Source: Vibrio jasicida CAIM 1864 = LMG 25398 (GTDB lineage: Bacteria > Pseudomonadota > Gammaproteobacteria > Enterobacterales > Vibrionaceae). Taken from it: a stretch of DNA of 64,000 nucleotides. A program made the position numbers and the translations under genes. The stretch is from positions 1-64,000 of the forward strand of contig NZ_BAOG01000003.1 of assembly GCF_000400365.1 (NCBI RefSeq), given 5' to 3'. The notes beneath the pieces are model-generated. The model was not told the origin of the DNA. It saw only the letters and a program-made list of their open reading frames with translations, and did no database searches. Positions 36,400 to 45,217 of this stretch are shown here, one piece after another (within the stretch, counting starts at the first letter, position 1; the number at the start of each line of letters is the position of its first letter).

Positions 36400-37638
36400 A
36401 TGTTTCAGTTTATGACTGCGACACGGATTATCTTCGGCGAGGGAGCGCTCCAATCTTCGCTGTCTGTAATCAATCAATTTGGCTATAGCGTTTTACTGGT
36501 CACTGGTAAAGACACGCAACGAGCCACACCTATCATTAATTATCTAAAAGCGCAGAACATGCGCTATCAACACGTCGCCATCAATGGTGAACCCAATATC
36601 ACCATGGTGGAAGAAACTGCCGTGCTTGGGCGCAAGTTTCAACCAGACATGGTCATTGCGATTGGCGGGGGCAGTGTCATTGATATGGGGAAAGCGCTCG
36701 CTGCTATTATCCCAAATCAAGGGGATGTGTATGACTACGTTGAAGTTGTTGGTCGAAACGTCCCACTAAAAACCAACCCGATTCATTTTATTGCTATCCC
36801 TACCACGGCAAGCACAGGTTCCGAAGTGACTCGTAACGCAGTGCTCAAATCTGGGCAAGACCAAGTCAAGGTTAGTTTACGCAGTCCGGAGATGTTAGCG
36901 GATGTCGCTATTGTGGATCCCACCTTAACTTATGGTACGGATCAATACACATCTGGAAGGGGAGCGATGGATGCTTTCACTCATTTGATGGAAGCGTATG
37001 TCTGCGGTGACCCTAACCCTTTAACTGACATGGTGTGCGAAGAGGGGCTCAGACGGCTAAGCCGCTCTGTCATAGCTGGTTGTAAGCAAGATAATCATAA
37101 GGCGAGATCAGATTTGTCTTTCGCAGCCTTGTTGGGAGGTATGGCGATCACTAATGCTAAACTAGGTGCTGCGCATGGTTTAGCTTCGGCATTAGGCGGA
37201 AAGTTAGATGCTCCCCATAGTGTGATTACTGCAAGGTTGGCGCCGCACGTAATGCAAGAGAACATAAAGGCAGCAAAGCAAGCGGGCAGAGCGGATGTGA
37301 TCAGTCGCTATAGGAGGTTGGCACAACTTGTCACGGATAGAACGAATGCTAATGAACATGACGGTGTGCTATGGGTGAAAATGGTGCTCGATAAACTTGA
37401 GTTGCCTCATCTTGGTAAGTTTGGGGTTTGCCAAACCTCTTTTGAACAAGTGGCCGATGACGCCCTCATGTCCGTTGCTATTAAAGGAAACCCTCTTCCG
37501 CTCAATCAAGACCGATTAGTCTATATCTTACGTCAAGTGTGCGATTGTAGCGGGGAATGCATGGAAGAAAGCAAGCTTCATGCTAGTTCAGTTGAAATTC
37601 TTGAATCACACTCAGATCTCTCTAGTGTCAACGATTGA
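36400..37638 (+). CDS. Iron-containing alcohol dehydrogenase
   Basis: 412 residues. GGGGAGG lies 6 bases before ATG 36400. Group III alcohol dehydrogenase features: MTATRIIFGEGAL, the NAD loop IGGGSVIDMGKAL, TTASTGSEVTRNAV, and metal ligands in GRGAMDAFTHLMEAYV, AAHGLASALGG and DAPHS. The His and Asp positions that hold Fe2+ look complete. The substrate could be a short alcohol, diol or lactaldehyde; the C-terminal tail with CDCSGECMEES is unusual and may be species specific. It converges on hexR. Confidence 0.9.
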   Translation: MFQFMTATRIIFGEGALQSSLSVINQFGYSVLLVTGKDTQRATPIINYLKAQNMRYQHVAINGEPNITMVEETAVLGRKFQPDMVIAIGGGSVIDMGKALAAIIPNQGDVYDYVEVVGRNVPLKTNPIHFIAIPTTASTGSEVTRNAVLKSGQDQVKVSLRSPEMLADVAIVDPTLTYGTDQYTSGRGAMDAFTHLMEAYVCGDPNPLTDMVCEEGLRRLSRSVIAGCKQDNHKARSDLSFAALLGGMAITNAKLGAAHGLASALGGKLDAPHSVITARLAPHVMQENIKAAKQAGRADVISRYRRLAQLVTDRTNANEHDGVLWVKMVLDKLELPHLGKFGVCQTSFEQVADDALMSVAIKGNPLPLNQDRLVYILRQVCDCSGECMEESKLHASSVEILESHSDLSSVND

Positions 37639-37670
37639 CTGAGATAGCGAATGCGGTTATCTGTACAAAA

Positions 37671-37694
37671 AAGGGGAGCAATTAAGCTCCCCTT
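37671..37694 (-). terminator. Intrinsic terminator of hexR
   Basis: On the minus strand AAGGGGAGC / GCTCCCCTT with a 6-base loop is followed by TTTTGTAC. It may also slow the convergent dehydrogenase transcript. Confidence 0.85.
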
Positions 37695-37704
37695 CGTATC
37701 TCTA

Positions 37705-38559
37705 TTAGTACTGACTTAGCTTGTCGTAGCGGCTGTCTTTCAGCGCGTCTTTTACTCGCTTCAAGTTCTCACGGAAACCAGTACCGCGGCGTAGCGTAAA
37801 GCCCGTTGCTAACACATCGATGACTGTCATTTGAACCACACGACTCGCCATTGGCATGTATACGTCTGTGTCTTCAGGTACATCTAGCGTGATAGCCAAT
37901 GAACTCGCTTTCTCTAGTGGTGAGTCTTTTGCTGTGATGGCAATAACCGTCGCGCCGTTTTCACGAGCAAGGTTTGCAATCTCAACTTGGCTCTTGGTTC
38001 GTCCGGTATGAGAAATCAAAACAATTACGTCGTTGTCACTGCAGTTAATGCAGCTCATACGTTGCATTACAATGTCTTCGAAGCAAGTAATTGGGATGTT
38101 AAAGCGAATAAATTTGTTTTGTGCATCCCGCGCAACCGCAGAAGAAGCGCCAAGACCAAAGAATGAGATACGCTTTGCCTGAGTAAGAAGATCCACGGCA
38201 CGATTCACTTGCATCGCGTCAAGGCTATTCTTCGCTACGTCCAAACACGCCATTGTCGATTCAAAAATCTTGTGGGTGTAGGCATCAGGCCCGTCGTCTT
38301 CTTCAACGTTACGGTTTACATAAGGCGTACCATTGGCAAGGCTTTGCGCAAGGTGCAATTTAAAGTCTGGGAAACCTTTGGTATCCAGACGTCGACAGAA
38401 ACGGTTAACAGTTGGCTCACTCACGTCAGCCATTTTCGCTAACGTTGCAATGCTTGAATGAATTGCAGTTTGTGGAGACGCCATAATTACTTCCGCAACT
38501 TTGCGCTCTGACTTACTGAAATTCTCCAGGTTTTTTTGGATTTTTTCTAATGTATTCAT
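37705..38559 (-). CDS. hexR: HexR, RpiR-family regulator of central carbon metabolism
   Basis: 284 residues, close to E. coli HexR throughout: MNTLEKIQKNLENFSKSERK, the HTH with VSEPTVNRFCRRLDTKGFPD, and the SIS domain with GLGASSAVARDAQNKF and VISHTGRTK. HexR binds KDPG and controls the Entner-Doudoroff, glycolysis and gluconeogenesis genes. I start at ATG 38559; a GTG three codons earlier is possible and neither has a good ribosome binding site. A short TGTA-N5-TACA palindrome 190 bases upstream resembles a HexR site with altered spacing. Confidence 0.94.
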   Translation of the reverse strand: MNTLEKIQKNLENFSKSERKVAEVIMASPQTAIHSSIATLAKMADVSEPTVNRFCRRLDTKGFPDFKLHLAQSLANGTPYVNRNVEEDDGPDAYTHKIFESTMACLDVAKNSLDAMQVNRAVDLLTQAKRISFFGLGASSAVARDAQNKFIRFNIPITCFEDIVMQRMSCINCSDNDVIVLISHTGRTKSQVEIANLARENGATVIAITAKDSPLEKASSLAITLDVPEDTDVYMPMASRVVQMTVIDVLATGFTLRRGTGFRENLKRVKDALKDSRYDKLSQY

Positions 38560-38869
38560 AGTGTTCACGAGGGTATAGAGAACAACTCGCTGGCTCTGTT
38601 AACGGGTAGAAACACAAAGTTTCTCGGTCGAGAGGGGCGTTAACGAAAACGACCAGCGCCATAAATTCAGTATAAACCCGATCCTTTATCTGGCTAAAAC
38701 AAATACGGTTACTATTTCGTGAGAATTTGACAAGCCTCAAACAAAATGTTGTAAAAACTACAGAATTGGATGTGGGATCGAAGGTATGTTGCTCTAGTGG
38801 CACAATAATGATGTTTGAGTTACACCAAAAAGAAAGAAATTTTCAATTTGATGTAACTCACATTGGCGC
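38560..38869. other. Intergenic region between panP and hexR
   Basis: 310 bases upstream of hexR. It carries TGTAAAAACTACA (38750-38762), similar to but shorter than known HexR sites, and the repeat TGAGTTACA / TGTAACTCA (38816-38860). No gene was found. Confidence 0.45.
38816..38860. repeat. Inverted repeat between panP and hexR
   Basis: TGAGTTACA (38816-38824) and TGTAACTCA (38852-38860) are perfect 9-bp arms around a 27-base loop, just after the panP stop. No T run; it may stabilise the panP 3' end or bind a protein. Confidence 0.5.
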
Positions 38870-40516
38870 TCAAGAATTGAGAATGTCTTCGACAGTTTCT
38901 TCAATCTTAGCCATCAAGCTTGGTGCTTGTTGAGCAATTTCACGTTGCTCATCAAGAACGGCATTCAATATGTCGTTCGTAGTTAGAGGGTTCGCCAGCA
39001 CAACACGAAATACGATGGTATTCATACGTTGCCATTGGTCTGGATTCAGCCTAGTACGAGAGACAAAGGATTTACCAGTTTCGCGTTGGCGCTTCTGAAT
39101 AAATTGAGTGAGCTGGTTGATCAGTTCGTTCAATTTTTCTTTTTGCGTGCCCTGTGCCTTTTCCAGTGCTGCTCGTAGGTGAGTTGGTAAATAGCGATAG
39201 GTCAATAAACAAAGTTCAGGCTCAGAGACCAGTTCAAAATCTTCTTGTTGCTTGATGAGATCGGCGAAATAGCGCGCTTTTGCAATACTCTGATCGATAA
39301 GCAGTTCGTAACCTGGGCGGCTAATGATGTGCATGGCTGCGTAAACTAGCATCGCCATTCCAGAACGAGAGCCTTCAAGCGTATGGCTGCCAAGATCTTT
39401 CGAGCCTTTACGCAGTATGTACTGTGCGTGATGCTCGATGGATTTCATTGCATCAGGATCTTTAAACAGAACCATGCCTGCACCCATAGGAATGTACAGT
39501 TGTTTGTGCGCGTCAATCGTGACTGAATCAGCAAGCTCAACGCCACCGAGTAGATGACGATGATTGTTCGACATTAGTGTCGCACCACCCCAAGCTGCAT
39601 CCACGTGGAAGTGGCAATTATGCTGTGCACAAACTTCGGCAATTTGGGCTAGGGGGTCTACGCTACCCGTTTCGGTCGTACCTGCAACACCAACAACAGC
39701 GATCGGTTTAATGTTTTGTGCTTCAAGCTCCGTGATTTTTGCCTTAAGGTCATCGACAACAATACGGTTGTTTGCATCTGTCTTGACGGCAACTAAGCCA
39801 TCTTGGCCTAAACCAAGGACATCGGCGGCTTTCTTAAGTGAATAGTGGCCACGCTCTGATACCAAGATCGCAAGACCTTCGTAGCCATAGTGCTTCATCG
39901 CTTTGAAAAGGCCTTCCTTTTCTACACCTTTGAATGCACCATCTGCTTTCAATGCTTTGTTGCGAGCAACCCAAAGCGCAGTAATGTTGGCAATGGTACC
40001 GCCAGAACAAAATGCACCTAGAGAATGTTTGGCGCTGTGCATCCACTTACGGTAGAACTTTTCGTCCTGACCGTAGATAAGACTGTGTAGCATGCCTAGC
40101 ACTTGACGCTCTAGTGGAGTGAAAGCTTTTGAGGTCTCAATCTTCACCAAGTTTTGGTTTAAGGCAATCATGATTTTCGACAGCGGCATTAAAAAATACG
40201 GCAGGGCAGAAGTCATGTGACCAATAAAGCTTGGTGCAGAGGTGTGAACCGAGTGAGATACTAAGGTATCTAAAAGGTGCTCGGTATGGTCTGATACAAA
40301 CTCAGGTTGCTCAGGAATCTGAGCAGAAGAAAAGTCTTTCTCGATTTCACGTAAAGGCTTTTCTTCTGCCACGATGTGTTCACGAAGGAATTGATTTAAG
40401 TTTTGGGAAAGACTTTCATCAATTTTCGTCAACGTGGAATCTGGACCTTCAGGAATCGTGAAGATCTTTAACAAGCTCTCGAAGCTAACGTCAGCGGTTT
40501 TTTGTTCCTTAACCAT
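38870..40516 (-). CDS. panP: Pyridoxal-dependent aspartate 1-decarboxylase PanP
   Basis: 548 residues, the length described for Vibrio PanP. Group II decarboxylase features: SFIGHMTSALPYFLMPLSKI, AFCSGGTIANITALWVAR, the PLP-contact FHVDAAWGGA, and the Schiff-base Lys in TIDAHKQLYIPMGAGMV. PanP makes beta-alanine from aspartate for pantothenate and CoA synthesis in bacteria lacking PanD. It is often called glutamate decarboxylase in annotation. It is transcribed toward hexR. Confidence 0.92.
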   Translation of the reverse strand: MVKEQKTADVSFESLLKIFTIPEGPDSTLTKIDESLSQNLNQFLREHIVAEEKPLREIEKDFSSAQIPEQPEFVSDHTEHLLDTLVSHSVHTSAPSFIGHMTSALPYFLMPLSKIMIALNQNLVKIETSKAFTPLERQVLGMLHSLIYGQDEKFYRKWMHSAKHSLGAFCSGGTIANITALWVARNKALKADGAFKGVEKEGLFKAMKHYGYEGLAILVSERGHYSLKKAADVLGLGQDGLVAVKTDANNRIVVDDLKAKITELEAQNIKPIAVVGVAGTTETGSVDPLAQIAEVCAQHNCHFHVDAAWGGATLMSNNHRHLLGGVELADSVTIDAHKQLYIPMGAGMVLFKDPDAMKSIEHHAQYILRKGSKDLGSHTLEGSRSGMAMLVYAAMHIISRPGYELLIDQSIAKARYFADLIKQQEDFELVSEPELCLLTYRYLPTHLRAALEKAQGTQKEKLNELINQLTQFIQKRQRETGKSFVSRTRLNPDQWQRMNTIVFRVVLANPLTTNDILNAVLDEQREIAQQAPSLMAKIEETVEDILNS

Positions 40517-40568
40517 AGCAAAGAATCTTTGTAGTTATTTTGGTAATGCGAGCGGCACAATCTAAACC

Positions 40569-40592
40569 AAAACGGGCGCAAAGTCCCGTTTT
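40569..40592 (-). terminator. Weak intrinsic terminator
   Basis: AAAACGGG / CCCGTTTT with an 8-base loop, 45 bases after the stop of the minus-strand secreted protein gene; the T run is only four bases. Confidence 0.5.
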
Positions 40593-40637
40593 AATTATTG
40601 AAACCCATGTTGCTGAAATGAAACTTTAGGCGGGGTC

Positions 40638-41150
40638 TTACTCACACTTCTGCTTTTCAATCTTAGCAATTGATTGATTATACTTGTTAAGCGCAGAATC
40701 GATCTGTTTTGGATGGCTTAGCAAGTCAGCAAACGCTGAGCGTAGGTCGTAGTTCTTTGGATGGTTAGCAGATTGACGATCGCTGAAGGTTTTCTTCGCC
40801 GCTTCACCTAGGGCATCACTGCGTGTCGCCAGTTGCTTCACATCGTGTTGTTCTAGCTTCAACCATGCTTCAACCGGTTGCTCTGTTGCTACTCGGCTTG
40901 GATCGTTTTCTAGAAAATAATGTACTGCTTCACGGTTGAGTTCGAAGTGGTGTTTACGGCCTTCTAAGAACCATTGGCTAACTTCGTTTAAGTCAGGGTA
41001 TTGAGTCACGGTTAGGTCTACGAGATCTTGATACCACTGTAGGGAAGCATCAATGTAGCCATCGTATTTAGTTGCAAGACATTGCTGATCAGCAGCAAAA
41101 GTAAAAGTTGAGCTTGTAGCGAGGAGCGCCGCAACGACAAAGCGTTTCAT
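40638..41150 (-). CDS. Secreted hypothetical protein
   Basis: 170 residues. ATG 41150 has AAGGAATAA just upstream; the frame runs 15 codons further without a signal. Residues 1-20 are a signal peptide ending TFTFAA-D. The mature part is helical, with a Cys near each end (QQCLATK and KQKCE), which may form a disulfide in the periplasm. I recognise no family. It is flanked by panP and lysO on the same strand but with gaps of over 100 bases, so it is probably transcribed alone. Confidence 0.75.
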   Translation of the reverse strand: MKRFVVAALLATSSTFTFAADQQCLATKYDGYIDASLQWYQDLVDLTVTQYPDLNEVSQWFLEGRKHHFELNREAVHYFLENDPSRVATEQPVEAWLKLEQHDVKQLATRSDALGEAAKKTFSDRQSANHPKNYDLRSAFADLLSHPKQIDSALNKYNQSIAKIEKQKCE

Positions 41151-41358
41151 TATTATTCCTTTTGGTTGTATTCCCTTTGTAACCCCAATAGACATATGCC
41201 TTGCCTGTCACTGATTACCGATCCAAGAGTTAAAAATTAAAGGGCTCGATAACAAAGCGGTGAACCAGAAAATTCTCTTCGAATTGAGCATTTTGAGGTT
41301 ACTTGGGTATTTGAATTTTTGCCGTATTGTAATGGATGTTAATGAATATTCCTGAGAT

Positions 41359-42264
41359 CTAGCTAGCAAGAGACACAAAGAAAAGCATCATAACTGGCAC
41401 TAATAAGCTCAAGATAAAGCCACTTACAATGGCAACAGGTACACATCGAACACCGCCCGTGGTTTGAATGACGGGTAGGGTAAAGTCCATCGCCGTCGCG
41501 CCGGCGTAGCCAATTGCTGTAGATGGATAACTGCGAATAAGTAGTGGAATGGCAATCAACGCGACCAATTCACGCATCAGCTCAATTAAGAAAGAAGCGC
41601 CGCCAAAGATAGGCCCAAAGGCGTCACCCATCAAAATGCCAGCCAGTGAATACCAGCCAAAACCAGAAGACATCGCCAAAGCTTGATAAAGAGGAAGATC
41701 CAAAATCATTGCAGCAATTACGCCGCCAAGCATACACGTTGCAATGATCACTGTCGCAATCGCCATACCTTGCTTGTTGAGTAGGATTTGTCTAAGCGTC
41801 AAACCACTATTGCGTAGTTGAATGCCAATAAAGAAAAGCAAAAGGAATAAAATCCACTCGCTCGCTGTGTCCACCCAAGACAAACCAATAGGAAGAAACA
41901 AGCCAGCAACTAGGCCACCACCCACAACAACGACAAGTTTGATTGACTCTAAAGCCATTGACGAAAGAGGAAGTTTCTTTTGATTCTGATCGGTTTGCAA
42001 AGGAAGCAGCTTATCGACCAAAGGTAAAGCGAGTAGGTTGCATACGCTCAGGCAGGCGAAAAATGTGCCAGCGTAAAGAAGAATAGTTTGTAAATTACTA
42101 CCAAGGTTGTCCAATGCCGCAAGGCTCAAACCCATCAAAGAAAGAATGACGTAAATGAGGTATGAGGTCGACTTGTTGATTTTCTCCAACATCGAAGCTC
42201 GAGAAATTGGAATTAAATAGCCCACCACCAATGGGGCGAAGATAAATAGCATCCCTGAGAACAT
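41359..42264 (-). CDS. lysO: L-lysine exporter LysO (DUF340)
   Basis: About 301 residues, eight or so helices. It follows E. coli LysO (YbjE) throughout as I remember it: MFSGMLFIFAPLVVGYLIP at the start, LLLFFIGIQLRNSG, LAMSSGFGWYSLAGIL, and ATAMDFTLPVIQTTGG. E. coli LysO exports L-lysine and thialysine. ATG 42264 matches the E. coli start; the frame also has a TTG three codons earlier, closer to the AAGGA. A perfect 8-bp inverted repeat lies in the leader. Confidence 0.92.
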   Translation of the reverse strand: MFSGMLFIFAPLVVGYLIPISRASMLEKINKSTSYLIYVILSLMGLSLAALDNLGSNLQTILLYAGTFFACLSVCNLLALPLVDKLLPLQTDQNQKKLPLSSMALESIKLVVVVGGGLVAGLFLPIGLSWVDTASEWILFLLLFFIGIQLRNSGLTLRQILLNKQGMAIATVIIATCMLGGVIAAMILDLPLYQALAMSSGFGWYSLAGILMGDAFGPIFGGASFLIELMRELVALIAIPLLIRSYPSTAIGYAGATAMDFTLPVIQTTGGVRCVPVAIVSGFILSLLVPVMMLFFVSLAS

Positions 42265-42304
42265 AAAACTCAATGATTCCTTTATGAGGTAAGCAGAATA
42301 ACTT

Positions 42305-42351
42305 AGCCACGTATAAACGAATCAAAACACTATTTGAGCTTTAACGTGGCT
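42305..42351. repeat. Inverted repeat in the lysO leader
   Basis: AGCCACGT (42305-42312) / ACGTGGCT (42344-42351), perfect, 31-base loop, between the HDOD gene stop and lysO. Confidence 0.5.
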
Positions 42352-42371
42352 GGATTTGATGTATCGGGAGA

Positions 42372-43292
42372 TTAAAGGCCGCTGGCACTGAGAACTTCTT
42401 TAATTTCACTTTGGAAGTCAGTATCACTCATATTGCTGAGTTCATACAAGACTTCTGCACCAGTTAAATTAAATTCTACTTCGTGTTCTTCAATTCGCTC
42501 ATCCTGATTACGGAACATCAGTAAATGGTTTGCAATGCGGGCGATATCCAGATAGCTCACTTCTGGACGGGAAGTTTGATATTTTTCGTTTGAAGACACT
42601 TCACGGAAATCGTTGTCGAAGCCCCATTTCTCAAGCACGAGTTTACTGGTTGCAGAGCAGCGAGTTTGGAATATTTGCAAAGCAATATCAGAATCGAGGT
42701 AATTCCCTCTATCAAGATACAGGTGGTATTCATTGATAAGGCAGAACAAACCGATATCTGCAAGTAAGCCAACAAGTAAGGCTTTCTCTTGCTCGAGATG
42801 CCCATAGGTAGCGGGCTCATGTTTTTTAAACTCTTGAACCACCAATACCATTGCTGCGCCAAGCTCACGGGAGACCGCTGCGCTCTTTACTAAGATGGCA
42901 TTGCATTCTTTGGTTAAGTTCACCGAGTGCTTTAATTGTTCAATAGCTTGTGCGGTAACGATATCTCTTACCCTCAGGATACCTAAGCGTGAAACCGCGG
43001 TCGTGAGATCATTACAGGTGATGTTGCGGCGGTTAAAGATAACAGAGTTAGCGACACGAACAACGACAGCAGCAAGGCCCGGGTCTTCGAGTAGGGCATT
43101 AGCAATGTCGGCAATCGTCGTGTGTTCTTCAGTACAAAGCTGCTGAATTTTAAGTACGACATCAGGGATGGGAGGAAGGGATATTTTACCGGTAGAAATG
43201 GATTGTTCTACCAGTTGAGCGAACTCAGATTCCAATGCTTTTATAAGCTTATCTTTATTATTGGGTAGCCAAAAAAATGATAGATGTTCCAT
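42372..43292 (-). CDS. HDOD domain signalling protein
   Basis: 306 residues. The HDOD domain spans about 35-235: ISLPPIPDVVLKIQQL, the DPGLAAVVVRVANSVIF helix pair, LTTAVSRLGILRVRDIV, and LLADIGLFCLI where the HD metal pair of true phosphohydrolases is degenerate. HDOD proteins act as c-di-GMP-linked or stress signalling adaptors, not nucleases. The tail from about 240 is of no known domain. It is the first gene of a possible unit with lysO, 107 bases apart, and is divergent from the TfoY gene. Confidence 0.9.
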   Translation of the reverse strand: MEHLSFFWLPNNKDKLIKALESEFAQLVEQSISTGKISLPPIPDVVLKIQQLCTEEHTTIADIANALLEDPGLAAVVVRVANSVIFNRRNITCNDLTTAVSRLGILRVRDIVTAQAIEQLKHSVNLTKECNAILVKSAAVSRELGAAMVLVVQEFKKHEPATYGHLEQEKALLVGLLADIGLFCLINEYHLYLDRGNYLDSDIALQIFQTRCSATSKLVLEKWGFDNDFREVSSNEKYQTSRPEVSYLDIARIANHLLMFRNQDERIEEHEVEFNLTGAEVLYELSNMSDTDFQSEIKEVLSASGL

Positions 43293-43662
43293 TACGACGC
43301 TGTGCTAGAGAGCTTTCGTACAGTGTACCCTCACAGTATGTTAGTAATCAATTAAATACAGGTTTGACTCTCGCAATTGCTGTATTAATCACCATGGCGT
43401 TCGGTTTTTGGCAGTGATTGTGTCAAAAAAACATCGCTTTAGGATGGGTAAGTGTGAAACTAATCACGTATGTGGAATTTGTACTTTGGCATATGTGACA
43501 TAGATCCTAACTTATTTTTCAACGTTAAGTATGATTAAGGCAGTTGGTGAGCGCAATTCACAAAAATATCGCCAACATATCGACATTTTATAATTCGCAC
43601 TAAGCTGCTGTTCATCTGGTGACATCGCTAATCGGGGTAATTTATTCAGATTAAAGAGGTCA
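43293..43662. other. Intergenic region upstream of the TfoY gene
   Basis: 370 AT-rich bases. A near-consensus CRP site lies at 43453-43468. I looked for the c-di-GMP-I (GEMM) riboswitch that precedes tfoY in V. cholerae, with its conserved GCAAA and GGTAGG-type segments, and see none. Confidence 0.55.
43453..43468. promoter_or_regulatory. Putative cAMP-CRP binding site
   Basis: TGTGA-AACTAA-TCACG matches TGTGA-N6-TCACA with one difference, 195 bases before the tfoY start. CRP control of sxy/tfoX-type genes is known in gammaproteobacteria. Confidence 0.55.
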
Positions 43663-44250
43663 ATGGACATGACAGACCAAGCTTTTTTTAACTATGTAAG
43701 CAATTTTAGTGAGTATCAGAAACGTTCAATGTTCGGCGGCATTGGTTTATTTAGCAATGACGCTATGTTTGCTCTTGTAAGTAACGACTGTTGCTACTTG
43801 CGCGGCGGAGACGAACTCGACGCAGAATTTACTCAACTTAACTGTGAAAAATATAAGCACGTCAAAAAACAAACGACGGCAACAGTTAACTACTATGACG
43901 TAACAGACTTATTCGATGCTGGCTTTGCTGGTCTTGATACGTTGTTACAAAAATCTATAGATTGTTCAATTAAGGAACGTAAATACCAAAAGTCCTCAGC
44001 CAGTAGACGCCTACGTGATCTGCCAAACATGCAACTGACGTTAGAACGTATGGTGAAAAAAGCAGGAATCGATGACGTAGAGACGTTTTTGGAACTTGGC
44101 CCAGTGGAAGTATTCAATAAAGTAAGAGTTGCGTACGGCAGTGATGTCGACGTGAAGCTTTTATGGAAATTTGCTGGTGCAATTGACGGCGTTCATTGGA
44201 AACTTATCCAAGAGCCACGTAAAAAGCAGCTACTGGCAATGTGTGAGTAA
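43663..44250 (+). CDS. tfoY: TfoX/Sxy family regulator, TfoY-like
   Basis: 195 residues with TfoX_N (YQKRSMFGGIGLFSNDAMFAL, the family's MFGG signature) and TfoX_C (RLRDLPNMQLTLERMVKKAGI to the end). The KQTTATVNYYDV segment and general sequence fit TfoY better than TfoX. In V. cholerae TfoY drives type VI secretion and motility, not competence; its mRNA carries a c-di-GMP riboswitch there, which I do not find here. AGAGG lies 4 bases before ATG 43663 and 10 before ATG 43669, so either Met may be used. Confidence 0.8.
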   Translation: MDMTDQAFFNYVSNFSEYQKRSMFGGIGLFSNDAMFALVSNDCCYLRGGDELDAEFTQLNCEKYKHVKKQTTATVNYYDVTDLFDAGFAGLDTLLQKSIDCSIKERKYQKSSASRRLRDLPNMQLTLERMVKKAGIDDVETFLELGPVEVFNKVRVAYGSDVDVKLLWKFAGAIDGVHWKLIQEPRKKQLLAMCE

Positions 44251-44394
44251 GCTTATTTAGTTTCACGATGATTGACTCGTCTTAGATGAAGTCAGCGAGT
44301 CATAAAAGTGAGCGTTGAAAGCGACAAAAGGAAGTTGGATGCTTTTAGCCACTTCATTCGAGTTAGTCATTGCAACGAATCAATAATTAAGAAC

Positions 44395-44430
44395 AAAAAA
44401 ACCGAGGTGAGTACCTCGGTTTTTGTTTTT
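44395..44430. terminator. Bidirectional intrinsic terminator
   Basis: AAAAACCGAGGT / ACCTCGGTTTTT around GAGT (44396-44425) between the convergent tfoY and outer-membrane protein genes. Confidence 0.9.
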
Positions 44431-44461
44431 CGGCTTCAGTTAGATTTCAATCAACTTGAGA

Positions 44462-45010
44462 TTAGAACTTGAAGCGAGTGGTGAACATCACTTGATCACC
44501 ATAGAAATCATTAATACGCGCTTCTGCACCTAGAGAGAATAGCTCTGTAGAGTGGAAACGAGCGTAAACAGAGCCAATCCAATCGTCATCGTTATCGATA
44601 GACACGTAGCCAGCTTTACCCCCCACTTCTAGTTGAGGACCAAGCCATTGGCGAACACCAAGGTTAAGTTCCATACCAACATCAGTACTGCTTGAGTTTG
44701 AAGGCTGTACAACACGCATTAGCATTGCACCTGTTAGATCAGCCCAGTTGTTTAGTGGCGAGTGGAAACCAAAACCCGCTGCTGAATCGAAATCACCATC
44801 GAATTCAGAGTCGATGCGAGCAATGATGTGCGCATTTGGGTGAATTGATTTGCTGAAACCAGCACCGAATGTTACTGGGCTTGCACCGATACGAGCTTCC
44901 ATGTAGTCGTAGCTAAAGTTGCTCATTGTTGCTGGAGCGTTGTAATCGTTCGCAGCTAGAGCTTGGCTAGATGCCAACAAAAGGGCAGCGGCTAATAGTG
45001 TTTTACGCAT
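44462..45010 (-). CDS. YfaZ-like outer membrane beta-barrel protein
   Basis: 182 residues. ATG 45010 begins a signal peptide (MRKTLLAAALLLASSQALA). The mature part has alternating hydrophobic strands with acidic turns, such as LEVGGKAGYVSIDNDDDW and FSLGAEARINDFYG, and ends in the aromatic residue Phe (TTRFKF), as expected for insertion by the Bam machine. The size suits an 8-stranded barrel. The YfaZ assignment is from overall style and is not firm. Its role is unknown. Confidence 0.65.
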   Translation of the reverse strand: MRKTLLAAALLLASSQALAANDYNAPATMSNFSYDYMEARIGASPVTFGAGFSKSIHPNAHIIARIDSEFDGDFDSAAGFGFHSPLNNWADLTGAMLMRVVQPSNSSSTDVGMELNLGVRQWLGPQLEVGGKAGYVSIDNDDDWIGSVYARFHSTELFSLGAEARINDFYGDQVMFTTRFKF

Positions 45011-45217
45011 AACTAACGATAAACCTTGTCTTATAGTTCCATGGATCCAAGTAACCACTTGAACCGTAATCTGATTTGTTCGACATCATAATAAAAACGA
45101 AGGTCTACGACCAACAAAAATGTGTCGATGTTTTGTCAATTGACTCAATTGTGCCAACTTAACAGCAAAAAACGCGCCAGATTCTCTTTATCTGTCCGCG
45201 TTTTCTATCGGGAGCGG

